A stretch of DNA of 64,000 nucleotides from Edaphochlamys debaryana. Taxonomy: Eukaryota; Chlorophyta; Chlorophyceae; Chlamydomonadales. The position numbers and the translations under genes are program-made. Location: assembly GCA_016858145.1 (NCBI GenBank), contig JAEHOE010000011.1, forward strand, positions 682,001-746,000, written 5' to 3'. The notes beneath the pieces were generated by a model. The model worked only from the letters and a program-made list of their open reading frames with translations, was not told the DNA's origin and made no database searches. This document shows, piece after piece, positions 53,391 through 64,000 of this stretch (the stretch's first letter is position 1; every line of letters begins with the position of its first letter).

Positions 53391-54600
53391 CGGGGAGGAA
53401 CATGGGGCATGAGCGCGGAGGTGCACCCCGGCCGGACCCAACCGCATGACTACCCTTCGGGCGGAAGGGTTTGGGGGCCCCGCTGGTGCCGCAGGCTCTG
53501 GAGCAGAAGAATGGAGGAGCGCTGACCGCAAAGCACCGGTTCTGTTGGGTTTCTGTCAAGAGTCCTATGCTCTCCGTGTCACGGGTTGCGCAGCAGTACG
53601 CTTGCGCCCCACCCCTCCTTGCGTCCCAGGGCGCGCACCCACCTGCAGTGGTAGTTGCAGCGGGGCTACAGGTGCCAGTTGACCGTGGGCGGCAGCGTCG
53701 TCTGCGCCAGCGTCTGGACCTCGGCCTGCAGCACTGCCTCCGGCTTGGCCGCACGACCCAGCGAGCCCTCACAGGAAGGCGCCGGTGGCGGTTGCGGCTT
53801 GGAGGGGCGGGGGACCTCGGCGGGGCTGTTGCGCGGCGCGACCCGTGTTGGGGCAGCTTGGGCGGGAAGCGCGGCCGACGAGGCGCCGGCCGGCGCAGCA
53901 GCAGCGCGCGTGGAGGCGCGAAGTGAAGAGTTGTCTGGCAGTGAGCTCAGCGCAGAGCGCGCGGCAAACGCGCGGTGCGGGCGAGGCGCTGAAGGGCCTC
54001 GCGCGAGGCGCGCCTGGCCGAGGCGAAGCATGCTTGCAGCGTGTCTCCACGCGACTCTGCGAGTAGCAAGCGCAATGCAAAGAGCACCGCAACGCATGCA
54101 AAAGACCAGGGTTTGCAGATCGGCCTGGCCCGTGAACGAGATCGCCGTGAAGGTTCACGGCCGGGCCCCTCACGGGTCCCGGAGCGGCCGGGAGCCCAAG
54201 CCGCCGATAGAATACTGTGCCCACATAACGTACAAGCCATGAGTACAGCCAGTACCGGTATTATGACCCGTCTCGCCAGACTCCCGGGGACACCTCGCCA
54301 TCACGACCGACACGCAACACCCCGGGAACTCCCGCCACACACCCCCAGCTTGTGACACTCCCTAACTCCTGCTCACCAACGAGCACTCTATTTCAGGCCG
54401 TTGCAGGTACACCTGGTTACGCGCTTTGACTCTGGGGAAAATACAAGCGGCCCAAGTACTTCCTGAGATTCCCCAAGCTTCACAAAGCCTGCCTCACACC
54501 ACCAACCTCAGGCCGCCTTCCAAGGCCATGCCCTGGCCCTGGCCCGACGCCCTGGCAGGGCCCCGCAGGGACCTGAAGCTACCACAGTACCAGCAAGGAA

Positions 54601-57509
54601 CTACAAGCAACACCTCAGGACCAGCGGCCTCACCGAACCTTTCACGCATCCATGCCTCCATGCCTCCCGCGAGTTGCCCCGTCCCCCAGCTGGCAGATAA
54701 CTAGGACCCTACCACTCACGCCTAGCCGTCCCCACAACGTACCGGCGGCCCGGCGCCGCCGCAGGGTCCAGAGCCTCAGACCCCATCTGCCAGAAGCCCG
54801 CGCCCGCCGGTCATTCCCGGCCCTTGGGCGTGGGTAGCGCCGCAGCTCCCTCTCCGCCACGTCCCAGGGCACGGGGCAGCCGTGGGCCGCCAGCCACTGC
54901 AGCGAGGCAAAGGGCGCCTGCTGGAGGAGGGCCAGAAACCTCTGCACTGGAATGTGTAACCGTGCGGCAGTACCCGCTCTGGAGTGTGGAGCCGTTCGGC
55001 AGCACCCTGTGCTGCAGCTCTCGCCTGGAGGCCACAACGCAGGGGCTTTGGCGGGGACCTCTAACTCAAGCCCCCCGCCCGCCTTAACATAAGGCGGCGG
55101 CTCTCAGTCACTGCCCGCCGAACCCGAATCCGAGTCCGTCTCGGAGACCGCCTCCGAGTCCGCCTCCGAATCCACTTCCCAGTCCTGCTCCCTGTGGACT
55201 TTCTCGGCGTCACGCCATAGGCGGTCAAACACGCGCGTTGTGCGGATGTCGATGGCGCCTTGACATATGAGGAAAGCCTGCATGACATGGGGCCATTGCA
55301 GGAGGCGGCGCGTGATGCTGGGCATGACCGGGCTGGCAGCGCCACACTAGAAGGTGTGTCGATAGTGCCACGCCCGTGAGAAGCGCACTGCGATGGGCTG
55401 TGCTGACTGGATGGGAGCCACAGGCCTTTGCACGCTAGGGACTGCTAGCTCTGTGAAGTGGCCTTGCACAACGTGCGGACCGTGCCGCCGCCCCCCGCCT
55501 CACCGGCTTGGGCACCTGCCACTGCCGCAGCAGCTCCAGCACCGCCTCGCACCCGCCCTCCACCGCACGCGCCCACGCCTCCGAGCTGACCCTGCGGCCC
55601 AGGACCGGCACAGAGGGAGTGAGTGAATCGCGGACATACAGCTGTGATGGGGCCAAAAACGTTTCACCAGAATGGCCAAGGACACTCGCCGAGTGAGCCG
55701 TGCCCGCTGCGGCAAACGTACGGAGGTGCTCAGCCAAGCGCACCTGCAGCCCTTCTCGCGCAGCCACGTCACCAGCTCGACGTCGCCGGAGGCACAGCCC
55801 AGGTCCAGCAGACCACCGCGGGGCGGCGGGGGGCCTCGCCGGCCTGCCTCGCCCAGGGCCTCGTCGCCGAAGGTCTCGTGCAGCCAGCGCAGCGCGGCCA
55901 GGCGGCCGTGCGAGGCCGCAACCCGGGCTTGGCGTGCTGCGCTGTGGAAGTCCGCCTGCCACAGCACGCGCAGCACGCCCACGTGGCCCGCCTCGGCGGC
56001 GAGCTCCGAGCCGACGGCCCGGAGCCACCGGTGCGGCGCCCTGCGACGGTGGCCGCCACCTTCCGGCCCCACGCCGTGCGTGAGCAGCCACTCGAGAGCG
56101 GCGGCGTTGCCAGCGCTGATGGCGGTGCGGAGTACAGTGAAGGGGCCCGCCGCGACGATCCCATGCTGCGGCGGCAGGGTGGTGGGCGAGTCGGAGGCGA
56201 AGCTGAGCGCAATGCCGTGGGCCTGCAGCCAATCGAACCGCTGCACCGCGTCTGCGTGGTCCGCAGCCGCCAAGTAGCAGTCGCGGCCAGCGGCGGGGAA
56301 GGCGGCGCTGCAGTACCGCCCGAGCTCTGCCTCTCCGCCTTGCTGCAGCACCCATGCAGCCTTGGCGCGCCAGTCCGCAGCACCGCTGTCGAGAGCCGCG
56401 GCCAGCACCAAGGCCCAATCGTAGGCGTCTTGCGGGGGGCCGACCTGATCGCACAGGCGCTGCGCCATCGCAAGGTCACAGCCGGCCATGGCTGCGGGGA
56501 TGAGCTGGCGCCGTACCACCTCGTCCTCGTCCTCATACTCGCTCTGGGCCTCGCTGCCGTCGCTGTCGCTGCCGCCATCGCTGCCATAGCTGTCGCTGCC
56601 GCCATCGCTGCCATAGCTGTCGCTGCCGCCATCGCTGCCATAGCTGTCGCTGCCGCCATCGTTACTGCCATCGCTGCCCGCAGCGCCGCTGCCATCGCTG
56701 TCGCCTGTGGCAGGCCCCTTGCCGCCGTCGCGGTCGCTGCTGCCGTCGCCGTCACTGTCGTCGCCGCTCTGTCCCTCGCCCTCGCTCTCAGCCTCCTCGG
56801 CCTGCCGCGGCGCCAGCGGCCTGAGCGACAGCAGCGACTCGGCCAGGGCTGCGTGGCCGCCGCGAGCCGCCCTTACCGCCGCGTCTTGCGTCGGCTTCCC
56901 GGCTAGGTCCGGCCGCTTCTGTAGCAGGGCCTCGCACACCGCGCGATGCCCTCCCGAAGCTATGCTCGCCAGCTCAAACCCCAGGTCTCCCTGCAGGAGG
57001 TGGGGCCAGCGCTCCCAGCACCACTCCGCGAGAGGGAGGTGCCCGGCACACGCCGCAGCGTACATGGCCGTCCACCAGCTGAGCTTGGGCGGACAAGCGT
57101 CCACCAGAAAGCGGCAGCACTCGAGCTGGCCCGCGCTAGCGGCGGCCTTGAGCACTTCTTTCCGCGCCACCAGGCCCGTTGCCGCCAGCGCCACCTCCAG
57201 GTTTATCATGCCGGCCGAGGCAGCCAGGCACAGCATCTGCTCACGCCTGGCCCTGGAAAGCAGGCGAGCATCGGGGGCCTGCCAGCGGGCCGCCGAGATC
57301 CCGCGCGGCACTGGCTGGGAAAGCTGAACCGAGGTCCGATCGCTCAGCTGCTCCGCCGTGTCCTTGTTGACAAAGCGCAGGACGCATGCCGCCTCGTTGG
57401 GCGGCAGATGCGCAGCGATGCGGTCCACAATCGCGGGGGTCCACACGCTCGCGAGCTCGGGCTCCTCGGTCGCTCCTGAAAGCTTCTGACGTTTGTCTAG
57501 GTTCATCAT
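54601..57509 (-). CDS. Ankyrin-repeat protein with F-box-like N-terminus, four exons, 713 aa
   Basis: Exons 57509-55744, 55591-55504, 54941-54743 and 54689-54601 join in phases 2, 0 and 1 through GT-AG sites. The N-terminus (VWTPAIVDRIAAHLPPNEAA, VLRFVNKDTAEQL) resembles an F-box. Degenerate ankyrin repeats follow (AASAGMINLEVALAATGL, AAASAGQLECCRFLVDACP, AAACAGHLPLAEWCWERWP, AARGGHAALAESLLSL), then a Ser/Asp/Gly linker with a 27-bp repeat (GGSDSYGSD), then more repeats to LREKGCRVSSEAWARAV and LQWLAAHGCPVPWDV. This layout is common in Chlamydomonas-type genomes, where such genes form large families. The last exon is the least certain. A 73-codon acidic-tailed frame (55104-55325) lies inside an intron and is not included. 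Confidence 0.72.
56555..56655. repeat. 27-bp coding repeat in the ankyrin protein linker
   Basis: GCCGCCATCGCTGCCATAGC-type units repeat about four times and encode GGSDSYGSD. The linker is flexible and acidic. Confidence 0.85.
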
Positions 57510-57638
57510 GGTGCCTCGGGCTCAAGAAGGTAGCGTAACCTCGCGCAGAAAGGTTTGCGCGAGTGCGTTGTGCGAGGCAGGTTGCCTTTAAGCATACAGG
57601 AGATGTTCAGTATGTGCTAAAAGATTTCCGGTGTCGGG

Positions 57639-58449
57639 CGAGTGTGAAGCAGCGATTACAGTGGCGAGGGATCGCAACCCACTCGCAATGGCCTGATTGT
57701 GCCAGACCGCACACTGCATGCCCCGATATCGTTCGGGAGCTGCCGATGGATAGCCAGGAAAGCCAGAGTGTCAGAGTCGCAGGACAGGCCGAACACCAAC
57801 AACGCCAGGGCACAGCGTGCCAAAACACAACGCACTAGAGAGGCCCGCGATACACCACCTCGCCCTCCGCGGAAGCCGCCAGAAAAGGATGCACAACAGA
57901 CACACGGTCCCACTGGGGGGGAGGAAGCTGCAAGGCAGCAAAGCCCCGAAGGCGGGCCCAAAAATCAGCGACAGCAAGAGCAGATACGCGGGCAAGGACC
58001 CCCGCAGAGACAACAGGAGCACGAACCCCATGAAGGACAGGCCGGGACGCAAACAGGGACCGCCGCCCACACTCCATAGCGGACACGGCAGCAAGCACAA
58101 CAACATCCCAAACCACGGACGACAGCCCAGGGGGGCAGGCGGCAAGCCACAACTGAAAGGGAGTAACTGGAGCCCCAACAGTCGCCGAGAGGACAGAGAC
58201 GACACCATGCGCGACAGGGCAGCCCCAAAAGTGATGCCAGCGGGCAGAGCCCCTCCCCGAGGGATCGACCATGGGGGCGCCACACGCACACACAGGCGGG
58301 ACCAGTGCGCGCGCATGCAAGGGGAACGCGGGGAAGCCATCGAGGGCCAGCCGATCGAGTGTGAAGCAGCGATTACAGTGGCGAGGGATCGCAACCCACT
58401 CGCAATGGCCTGATTGTGCCAGACCGCACACTGCATGCCCCGATATCGT
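57639..58449. mobile_element. Possible terminal-repeat miniature retroelement: 94-bp exact direct repeats
   Basis: The sequence CGAGTGTGAAGCAGCGATTA... to ...CCCCGATATCGT is identical at 57639-57732 and 58356-58449, with 623 bp between. The internal part encodes no recognisable protein. Long direct terminal repeats around a short non-coding core resemble a TRIM element, but the repeats lack a clean TG...CA boundary and no target-site duplication is visible. A simple segmental duplication is possible. Confidence 0.5.
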
Positions 58450-59843
58450 GTGACGCAACCTGGCGAGTGTCAGGTGCTCGGGTGACCACCCTCTCGTCCG
58501 GCGGGATCGGCCCTCGCCACGACGCCAGCGCGCGCGCCACCCCGCCCTACCACCCCTCGGCTCCGCCCTGCTCCGCAGCATGCCTCCTCTCCACCCCAGC
58601 CCCAAGGCAACGCTAGTACACCATAACAACTCCTGGCGCACAGAGCGTAGTCAATCAGGGAGCAGCAATTAAACAGAGAGGTCTATGGCTCTGTGCAGCT
58701 TGTCGTCTGCCGTTCCCACGCCCTCCGCCAGCCGCTCAAGGCGGCCCCGCCGCCCCGTGACAAAGGCCGCAGCACTGTCAGCAATTGCAGCCGCAGGCAC
58801 CGGCATACAAAACTTTATGGGGTGCTCGCACCGCTAGCGTTGATTTGAGCATTGCCGGGCAAGTCCCCCATGGGCACATAAGGCCAAGGGCCGCGACCGT
58901 CCGTTCAGCACCCCAAGATCCAACAAGTGGGCTATCCTCTCATGGACCATGTCACCCCGCCTCTCCAGTCATTGCCTTGGCTCAGACAGTAGTGCAAAGC
59001 CCTATCAAGACCTCGAGCGGGGCGAGTGCCCAAAGCGTCGTCCGTTCAGCACCCCAAGATCCAGACATTGGATCACCCTTCCTGTCCTGAGTCACGTCAG
59101 CCTCGCCTATTCGGACAACACCTTAGCTCAGGCAGTGCGCAGCGTGAGGAGATCGCCGTACAGTGCTGCGTTACGTTGCTGACTTGCTGTACGGCTCGCC
59201 TCTCGTCTGGAGCCAGTGCGGTGCGCAGGGGCTTGAGGGGGCTGCAGAGCGACGACCCAAGGGGATGGATGGCGGGAGCGGTGCCCAGATCACGGACTCA
59301 CGGCACGGACAGCGGGCATGCATTTAAGGAGGCGGGCTGGGCGGCGGGTTGGGGGGCGCCGGAGGCCGGGCCGTCCCCACTCCAAACAGTACTGGGCACG
59401 TGTTGTCGAGAGCCGTGGGGTAACCGGTGAGAAGGTTGTTAGCGCTGCAGCCCCTCCGCGACGAGATGACGCCCCTCTGCCCGCCTGGGCCCTGGCACAC
59501 CCAGTCCCTGATGCCGTCCGCATCTGGGCAGGGTCGGGGGGAGGGCCGGGATGGGTCATGGGAAGGCTTGAGTTGAAGGATGCAGAGCCCTACGCCCCTC
59601 TGTCCTGAGAGTTGCCCCTGTGAGTGCTGTCAGATGGAGCAAGCCCGCCGTACAGGACGCGTCCGCCCCCCTAAGCAACCCACTGCAGTCAACGCTGAGC
59701 ATGCGCCCCTCGCTGCAGAGGGAGCCGGCGGGGAAGGCGCAGGAGCCTGCAGGTAGCACGGGTTGGTCAGGCCGAGCTCAGAAGGGCCGCTTGTGCTAGT
59801 GCCTCAGCAAGGGGAGCCCATCCTCGCCATTCTGACACTCAGC
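58450..59843. other. Gene-poor spacer
   Basis: No gene supported. A 25-bp segment beginning CGTCCGTTCAGCACCCCAAG occurs at 58898 and again at 59038 within a diverged ~140-bp tandem duplication. Confidence 0.5.
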
Positions 59844-62800
59844 TCAGCTCAGCTCAGGCAGGGGAGCTGGGCGCGGCAGTATCGCTTGTGGAGGGGGCTC
59901 ATCAATGCCACCCTTCATACCTGGCGCGGTCAGGGGCGGGCAGTACGCGTCTGCGGCCTCGAGCCGGCAGCCCAGTCCCGAGCGCACCACCCTGAGGCTA
60001 CTGCGGTCGTCCTCTAGCAGGCACGCCAGGTCCTTGGAGCCGTCGCCGTCTGGGGGTGGGAACAGGGAGTCAGCGCGCGGAGGCAGGGGCTCGGTCAACG
60101 CATTGCTGGCGGAGGATGGGATAACAGGGCTCAACGGCATCCTTGCTCGTTGCCCTTCGGAGCCCCCCGCACACATAAGAGCCATGCACGCACCGCAGTC
60201 CAGCTGCAGGACCTCCCCGCCCGGGCACCAGTCGCCGACGGGCTTGGGGCACAGGTTGCTGAGTGCGGCCGGGCAAGAAGACTCTGGCGCGGTGGGGTAG
60301 CCCGTGCTTGCATCTGCCGTGCTGCAGCCGCGCGAGCTCAGCGCCACCCCCCGGGCTCCCGTGGTGTCGAATAGAATGGCGTCCAGCAGACCGTCGCCGT
60401 CTGTATTGAAAGCGGGGCGGGGTAGGGCCTGGTAGGGCGTCGTGGGTTGGATGGGAGCCGTCAGGTGGCGGGGTGGTATGGGGTGGCCTAGCTGGCTTGC
60501 CAGCTTTAGCTCCTCATCCCACGACCCGACCGAGGACCGGCCGTACCGAATCATACAGCGTACGGCAGCGTCGTATCATCAGGCCAGCATGTCCTCATTA
60601 CACCCTACTCATCCAGTCCCTCGCGGGCCCTCCATGCCTTGCCCTGCCTGGCACTCTCCTCGCATCCCAGCCGGTGTTGGCACCCACCACAGTCAACCTG
60701 CAGCCTCGTCTCGCCGGGGCCTCCCTTGGTCCACTTGCCGCACTCCACCGCTTGAGCTGGAGCAGGGTTGGAGAGCGAGGGGTGAGAGGCGAGGGAGGGT
60801 GGGTTGAGAGGTGTTGAAGCGGCCACCTCAACACGCGCGCCCTTGCCACCCGCGTTTGGTACCCCCAGCCTTGACCCCAGCTGTCTCACGGTACACGCGG
60901 GCTTTGATGCAGACCTCGGCAACAGGGCCCAGGTCGGCCTGGGGCTGTGTTGCTCCGCTTGTGCCGTTGAACATCTCTCTCCGCGTCGTGCAGTCGATAC
61001 CCCCAGCCGCCACCATAGCAAACCTGGAGGCGGGTTTGTTGATTGGCAGGAGTCCTGATGACATTGAGCCAGGAAGCCCAAGGCGCGCAAGTGGCAGGGG
61101 GCACGGCACGGCTCAGGCCCCCTCACGTACTGGCAGCTGGGAGTGCTGTCGCACATGCCAAGGCAAGTGCTCTTGTCGTCCATAGTCGATGTGAACATGT
61201 TGGTGCCCTGGACGCTCCTGTGGGAGCCAGAGCGGAGGAGGATAGAGTTTGTGTTGAAGCGAGCTGTCCTTCATCCCAGCAGCACGGCCGCCAAGCTAGC
61301 CTAGCCAACGCAACAAGGCTCCGGACCGAATCAACACTGAGGGACGCAGTAGTAGTTGCCATAGTTGGGCCGGCTGAAGCAAATGGTGGTGGACGCTGCG
61401 ACAGCGTTGGCGCCAGCGGTCCCGTTGAGAGCACCTCGGCGCAGCGAGCCTGGGGATAGGCGGGACGGGCGGGGGCAGCGGAGGACACCTCATGACTCAT
61501 CAGTCATCCAAAGCGCGCGTGCCCTCATTGGTGGCTCGGCTACTTCAGTTGTTGCGGTTAGTCGATCAAGGCTGGTCCTGCGTTGGTTCTGATAAAGGGC
61601 AAAGGACCACCGGATCTTAGGCATCCCCTCCCGGGGCGGCAAGATGCCTGTACGGTCGACTGTACGACATCTCACATAGCCCACTGCCGCCCCACTTGAA
61701 GAAGACGCTAAACTCGCAGGTTGCGTCCTTGATGCACGCTGCCTGGCACGAAGACACGTTGGCGGCAATGAACTCGAGCTGTGTGCTCGTGCCAGCGATG
61801 TCGACGCCAGCGTGACACATGGGGGCGCCCGCTGCGGGGGGACAGCGGCACGCAGGAGTGAATTGGCAGGCGCACGAGCGAGGGCATTGTTCGCACCGGA
61901 GAGTGAAAGCCCAGGAGCGAGGACAGCAACCCCGCTAGGCGAAAGCTCCCACCCTGCCTGCCTGACGCACCTGCACGCCTCCACCCAAAGCGGGGCGCGT
62001 AGGCCTCGTGGATGCGTGCCAAGTCCGTCACACTCAGGGCCCGGTTGTAGACCAGTACGGCACCCAGGCGGGTCCGGCTCTTGGCACTGGCCATGCACCT
62101 GGACGTTCCGACGGTCAGCCCGTTGGCCCCGATCGAGATGGGTGTCTGGCCCGTGAACGCCTCACGCAGCGCAATGCCGCCGCTTGCGCCTCCGTAGTAG
62201 TATGCGCCCCTGTCGCCGCCTTTCCTCCGGACAAAGGCGTGGAGGGTCCAGCCCGTCTCCACAGGCACCGGATTGGAGGTGTGGAAGGCGGACGAACCGA
62301 ACGCAGCTCCCGAAATGTATCCCTCCCGCGTTCCGAACATGAAGCCGCTGGTCTGGGGCGTGCTTTCGCAGCTCAGTTCAGCGATGAGCTGGTTTGTGGT
62401 CCAGTCCATGTTGTCAGTTTGAAGCGCCTGGATCACAACTATTGTGAAGGGGTCCGTGGGGGCCGAGCTCCAATTGCGGAGTTCATTGGTCATGACCCCG
62501 GCGACCGATGTCAGATTCAGGGTCTGGTTGCCGTACAGAGCGGATCCGGTGCCGTCCACGTCCTCGAAGGCCATCTGTTGCTCCCGCCCTGGGCCGTACT
62601 GCGATGCACGATCGAGGAGGACAGAGCGCTCTGTTCTCGTAACAACTCTGGAACCCGACGGGCCCCGCAACTAGGCCCGCTCCGCCAGTCCCCCCTGCCT
62701 GTCGTCTTGCTTCCACAGACCTGTGCGTCTCTCCAAGCTGTTGCCGCGCCGCTGTCGAATCGGGACACCAGCACGCTTCTGGCGGAGTCGAGCTGTGCGC

Positions 62801-64000
62801 ACTCGGGCCGCAGTTCCGCCGGCAGGGTCGTGGCCATGCCTGCGCAGGAGGCATAAGGCGGGCAGGTTCACTATCAGGTGGCTGTCTGAATGTCCCGGAT
62901 CGCTCACTGGATCCGGGACCCCCCGAGCCCTGCCTGTACGGTACGCGGCGGCCCGGCCCGCATCGGCCCATCGTACGACCGACAGGCGACAGAAGCAAGG
63001 CAGCCGCTAGCACCAACCCCTACCGTTGGGTGCGAAGACGGATGGCGCCGGGGGCGGGGCGGGGGGCCACGGAGAAGGCGGCGGTGGCGGCGGGGACGGT
63101 GGCGGGGGCGAGGGCGGGGGCGGCGACGGCAACACGCAGCACGCTATGTAAAGTCCGTTAAAGTTAGAGTTGAAGCCCCCGAAAAGTTGCAGGTTATTAA
63201 CCTGTAGGCGGCGGTCATACAATGGGTACCAGTAGGCACTCGCTCGTGAGTGCTGACGACGGGCCTCCACGGCACGCTTGCCCCGTTCCCTGGTCCGATA
63301 GCTCCGCTCCGCACACACACACACCTGCATCCCGCAGAGGAACTGGCCAGCTGGGCAGACCTTCGCGGCCCGCCAACTGCAAGTGACACAACGTGGGGGA
63401 GGGACAAGGGGCACGCAAGGGTACCAGGGGCAAGCAATGGGTTGGACGTCAAGGCACCAAGACCGAGTCGAAGACTCGCGCGGAGAATGCCGTACCTCCC
63501 TGTGCCGCACGTCAGTCCCCCGCGCTTTGCACTCTGCCAATCTGTCGGCGTTTCCATCCCAGTGCCCAGCCACTCCAGGACTCACGTTCCGTACAAGCTT
63601 TCGTACGGCGTCACAGCCTTGCCATCGCTGCACACAAAGCGCATGCTATTAGCGCCCCACGGCTCAAGCTCTTGCACCTCTTGCAGTTGGAGCTCGGCTC
63701 CGATTGCATAGCTGCGGAGGTGGAGGGAGGTTGGAGCAGCAATACTGGGCCCGAGTTCGCAATGGCACAAACACATCAGAGGGGTGCACCTTAGCCTGCG
63801 ACATATGTTGCCTTGGGGCACGTTGAAAGCGGCGAAGCGGCGGATCTGGCCCAACCGCCGCTCCAACAACCAGGAGCCTACGGGTAGGCGGCAGGCCAAA
63901 ACACATGCCCTGTACGGCTGCTGGCGCTCCAGCGCACCATAGCAAGGAAAGTGGCTCACGTTCCAGGGGCACATAATGCCGTTTCAGTCAAGCCCCCGTT
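59844..64000 (-). CDS. Extracellular multidomain protein (VMO-I-like, PPSPPPP linker, LamG, PAN/Apple, DGDG repeats), 5'-truncated
   Basis: Many short exons read leftward. Near 63.75-63.6 kb: NSMRFVCSDGKAVTP. At 63.38-63.33 kb: WRAAKVCPAGQFLCGMQ. From 63.2 kb: NNLQLFGGFNSNFNGLYIAC followed by [11 protein letters not shown]. The 'NxxRFxC...CPxGxxxCGxQ...NGLxxxCC' order resembles a vitelline-membrane-outer-layer-I domain. At 62.65-61.97 kb is a LamG/concanavalin-like domain (WTLHAFVRRKGGDRGAYYYG, LGAVLVYNRALSVTDLARIH). At 61.82-61.66 kb is an Apple/PAN-like unit (VSSCQAACIKDATCEFSVF). Further Cys-rich modules and two FG-GAP-like units (DGDGLLDAILFD, DGDGSKDLACLL) end the chain. The gene continues beyond 64000. 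Exon borders are approximate. Inferred role: extracellular-matrix adhesion or sugar binding. Confidence 0.55.

Larger units (their letters stand above)
51260..54600. other. Gene-poor spacer with repeats
   Basis: Long open frames here are compositional and show no domain, splice pattern or codon structure I trust. The stretch holds the dispersed repeat at 52225-52318, a GCGAGCGGGTCGGGGAG motif at about 52212 and again at about 53380, and a minisatellite at 53225-53390. It lies upstream of the pherophorin-like gene and so should contain that gene's promoter; no TATA box stood out. Confidence 0.5.

Noticed and set aside
55104..55325. 73-codon acidic-tailed frame inside the ankyrin gene
   Set aside because: It lies in an intron that splices in perfect phase without it; the DSEADSEAVSETDSD repeats look compositional. 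It may be an alternative exon, but nothing supports that.
57835..58641. 268-codon minus-strand frame between and over the 94-bp repeats
   Set aside because: Cys/Trp/Leu composition is typical of translated GC-rich DNA. It crosses one whole direct repeat and shows no motif.

Overview
This GC-rich eukaryotic window looks like a chromosome of a chlamydomonadalean or volvocine green alga that carries a resident, decaying stretch of giant-virus (Nucleocytoviricota) DNA. The left half (about 1-32.7 kb) holds genes typical of large DNA viruses of algae and protists: a D5-type primase-helicase with a prim-pol-like N-terminus, two GT25 glycosyltransferases, a permuted NlpC/P60 (papain-like) protein, a C2H2 protein with the giant-virus-type C-terminal domain, a PD-(D/E)XK-like nuclease, the conserved 'GYxTxFxGxF' protein and a DDE (IS630/Tc1-like) transposase. 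Intron-bearing genes lie among them: Hsp70-like, a pair of F-box/leucine-rich-repeat paralogs and a pair of MYND-finger paralogs. The right half (about 37.6-64 kb) is typical algal nuclear sequence: a very large hydroxyproline-rich, pherophorin-like cell-wall gene, an ankyrin/F-box-type gene and the 3' part of an extracellular multidomain gene, all with canonical GT-AG introns.

Layout. 1-2.3 kb: 5'-truncated Hsp70-like gene. 2.5-7.1 kb: glycan/membrane cluster (two related membrane modules, two GT25 enzymes, a papain-like hydrolase) and the GYxTxF protein. 7.3-20.7 kb: unrecognised viral-type genes, F-box/LRR gene A, the C2H2 gene and the nuclease divergent around a repeat-rich promoter, then MYND gene 1. 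21.6-26.2 kb: F-box/LRR gene B and MYND gene 2. 26.3-27.6 kb: transposase element. 27.7-28.7 kb: a large palindrome with repeat arrays. 28.7-32.7 kb: primase-helicase and a truncated viral gene. 32.7-37.6 kb: part of a Ty3-like retrotransposon (gag and upstream leader), which abuts the truncated viral gene and marks the change to host-type sequence. 37.6-51.3 kb: pherophorin-like gene with eight near-identical tandem modules. 51.3-54.6 kb: no gene recognised. 54.6-57.5 kb: ankyrin-type gene. 57.6-59.8 kb: repeats. 59.8-64 kb: LamG/PAN/PPSPPPP extracellular gene running off the right edge.

Many left-half genes are broken by a single small frameshift or an in-frame TGA (primase, nuclease, both MYND genes, F-box/LRR B, GT25-membrane fusion and others). 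The right-half gene models splice cleanly in phase where I checked them. This fits an endogenised viral region under relaxed selection; regional consensus error is the main alternative. A short dispersed repeat occurs at 18.8 and 26.7 kb in the viral-type half and at 52.2 kb in the host-type half, which argues that both halves belong to one genome. All assignments come from reading the sequence and recalled family features; no database search was run.
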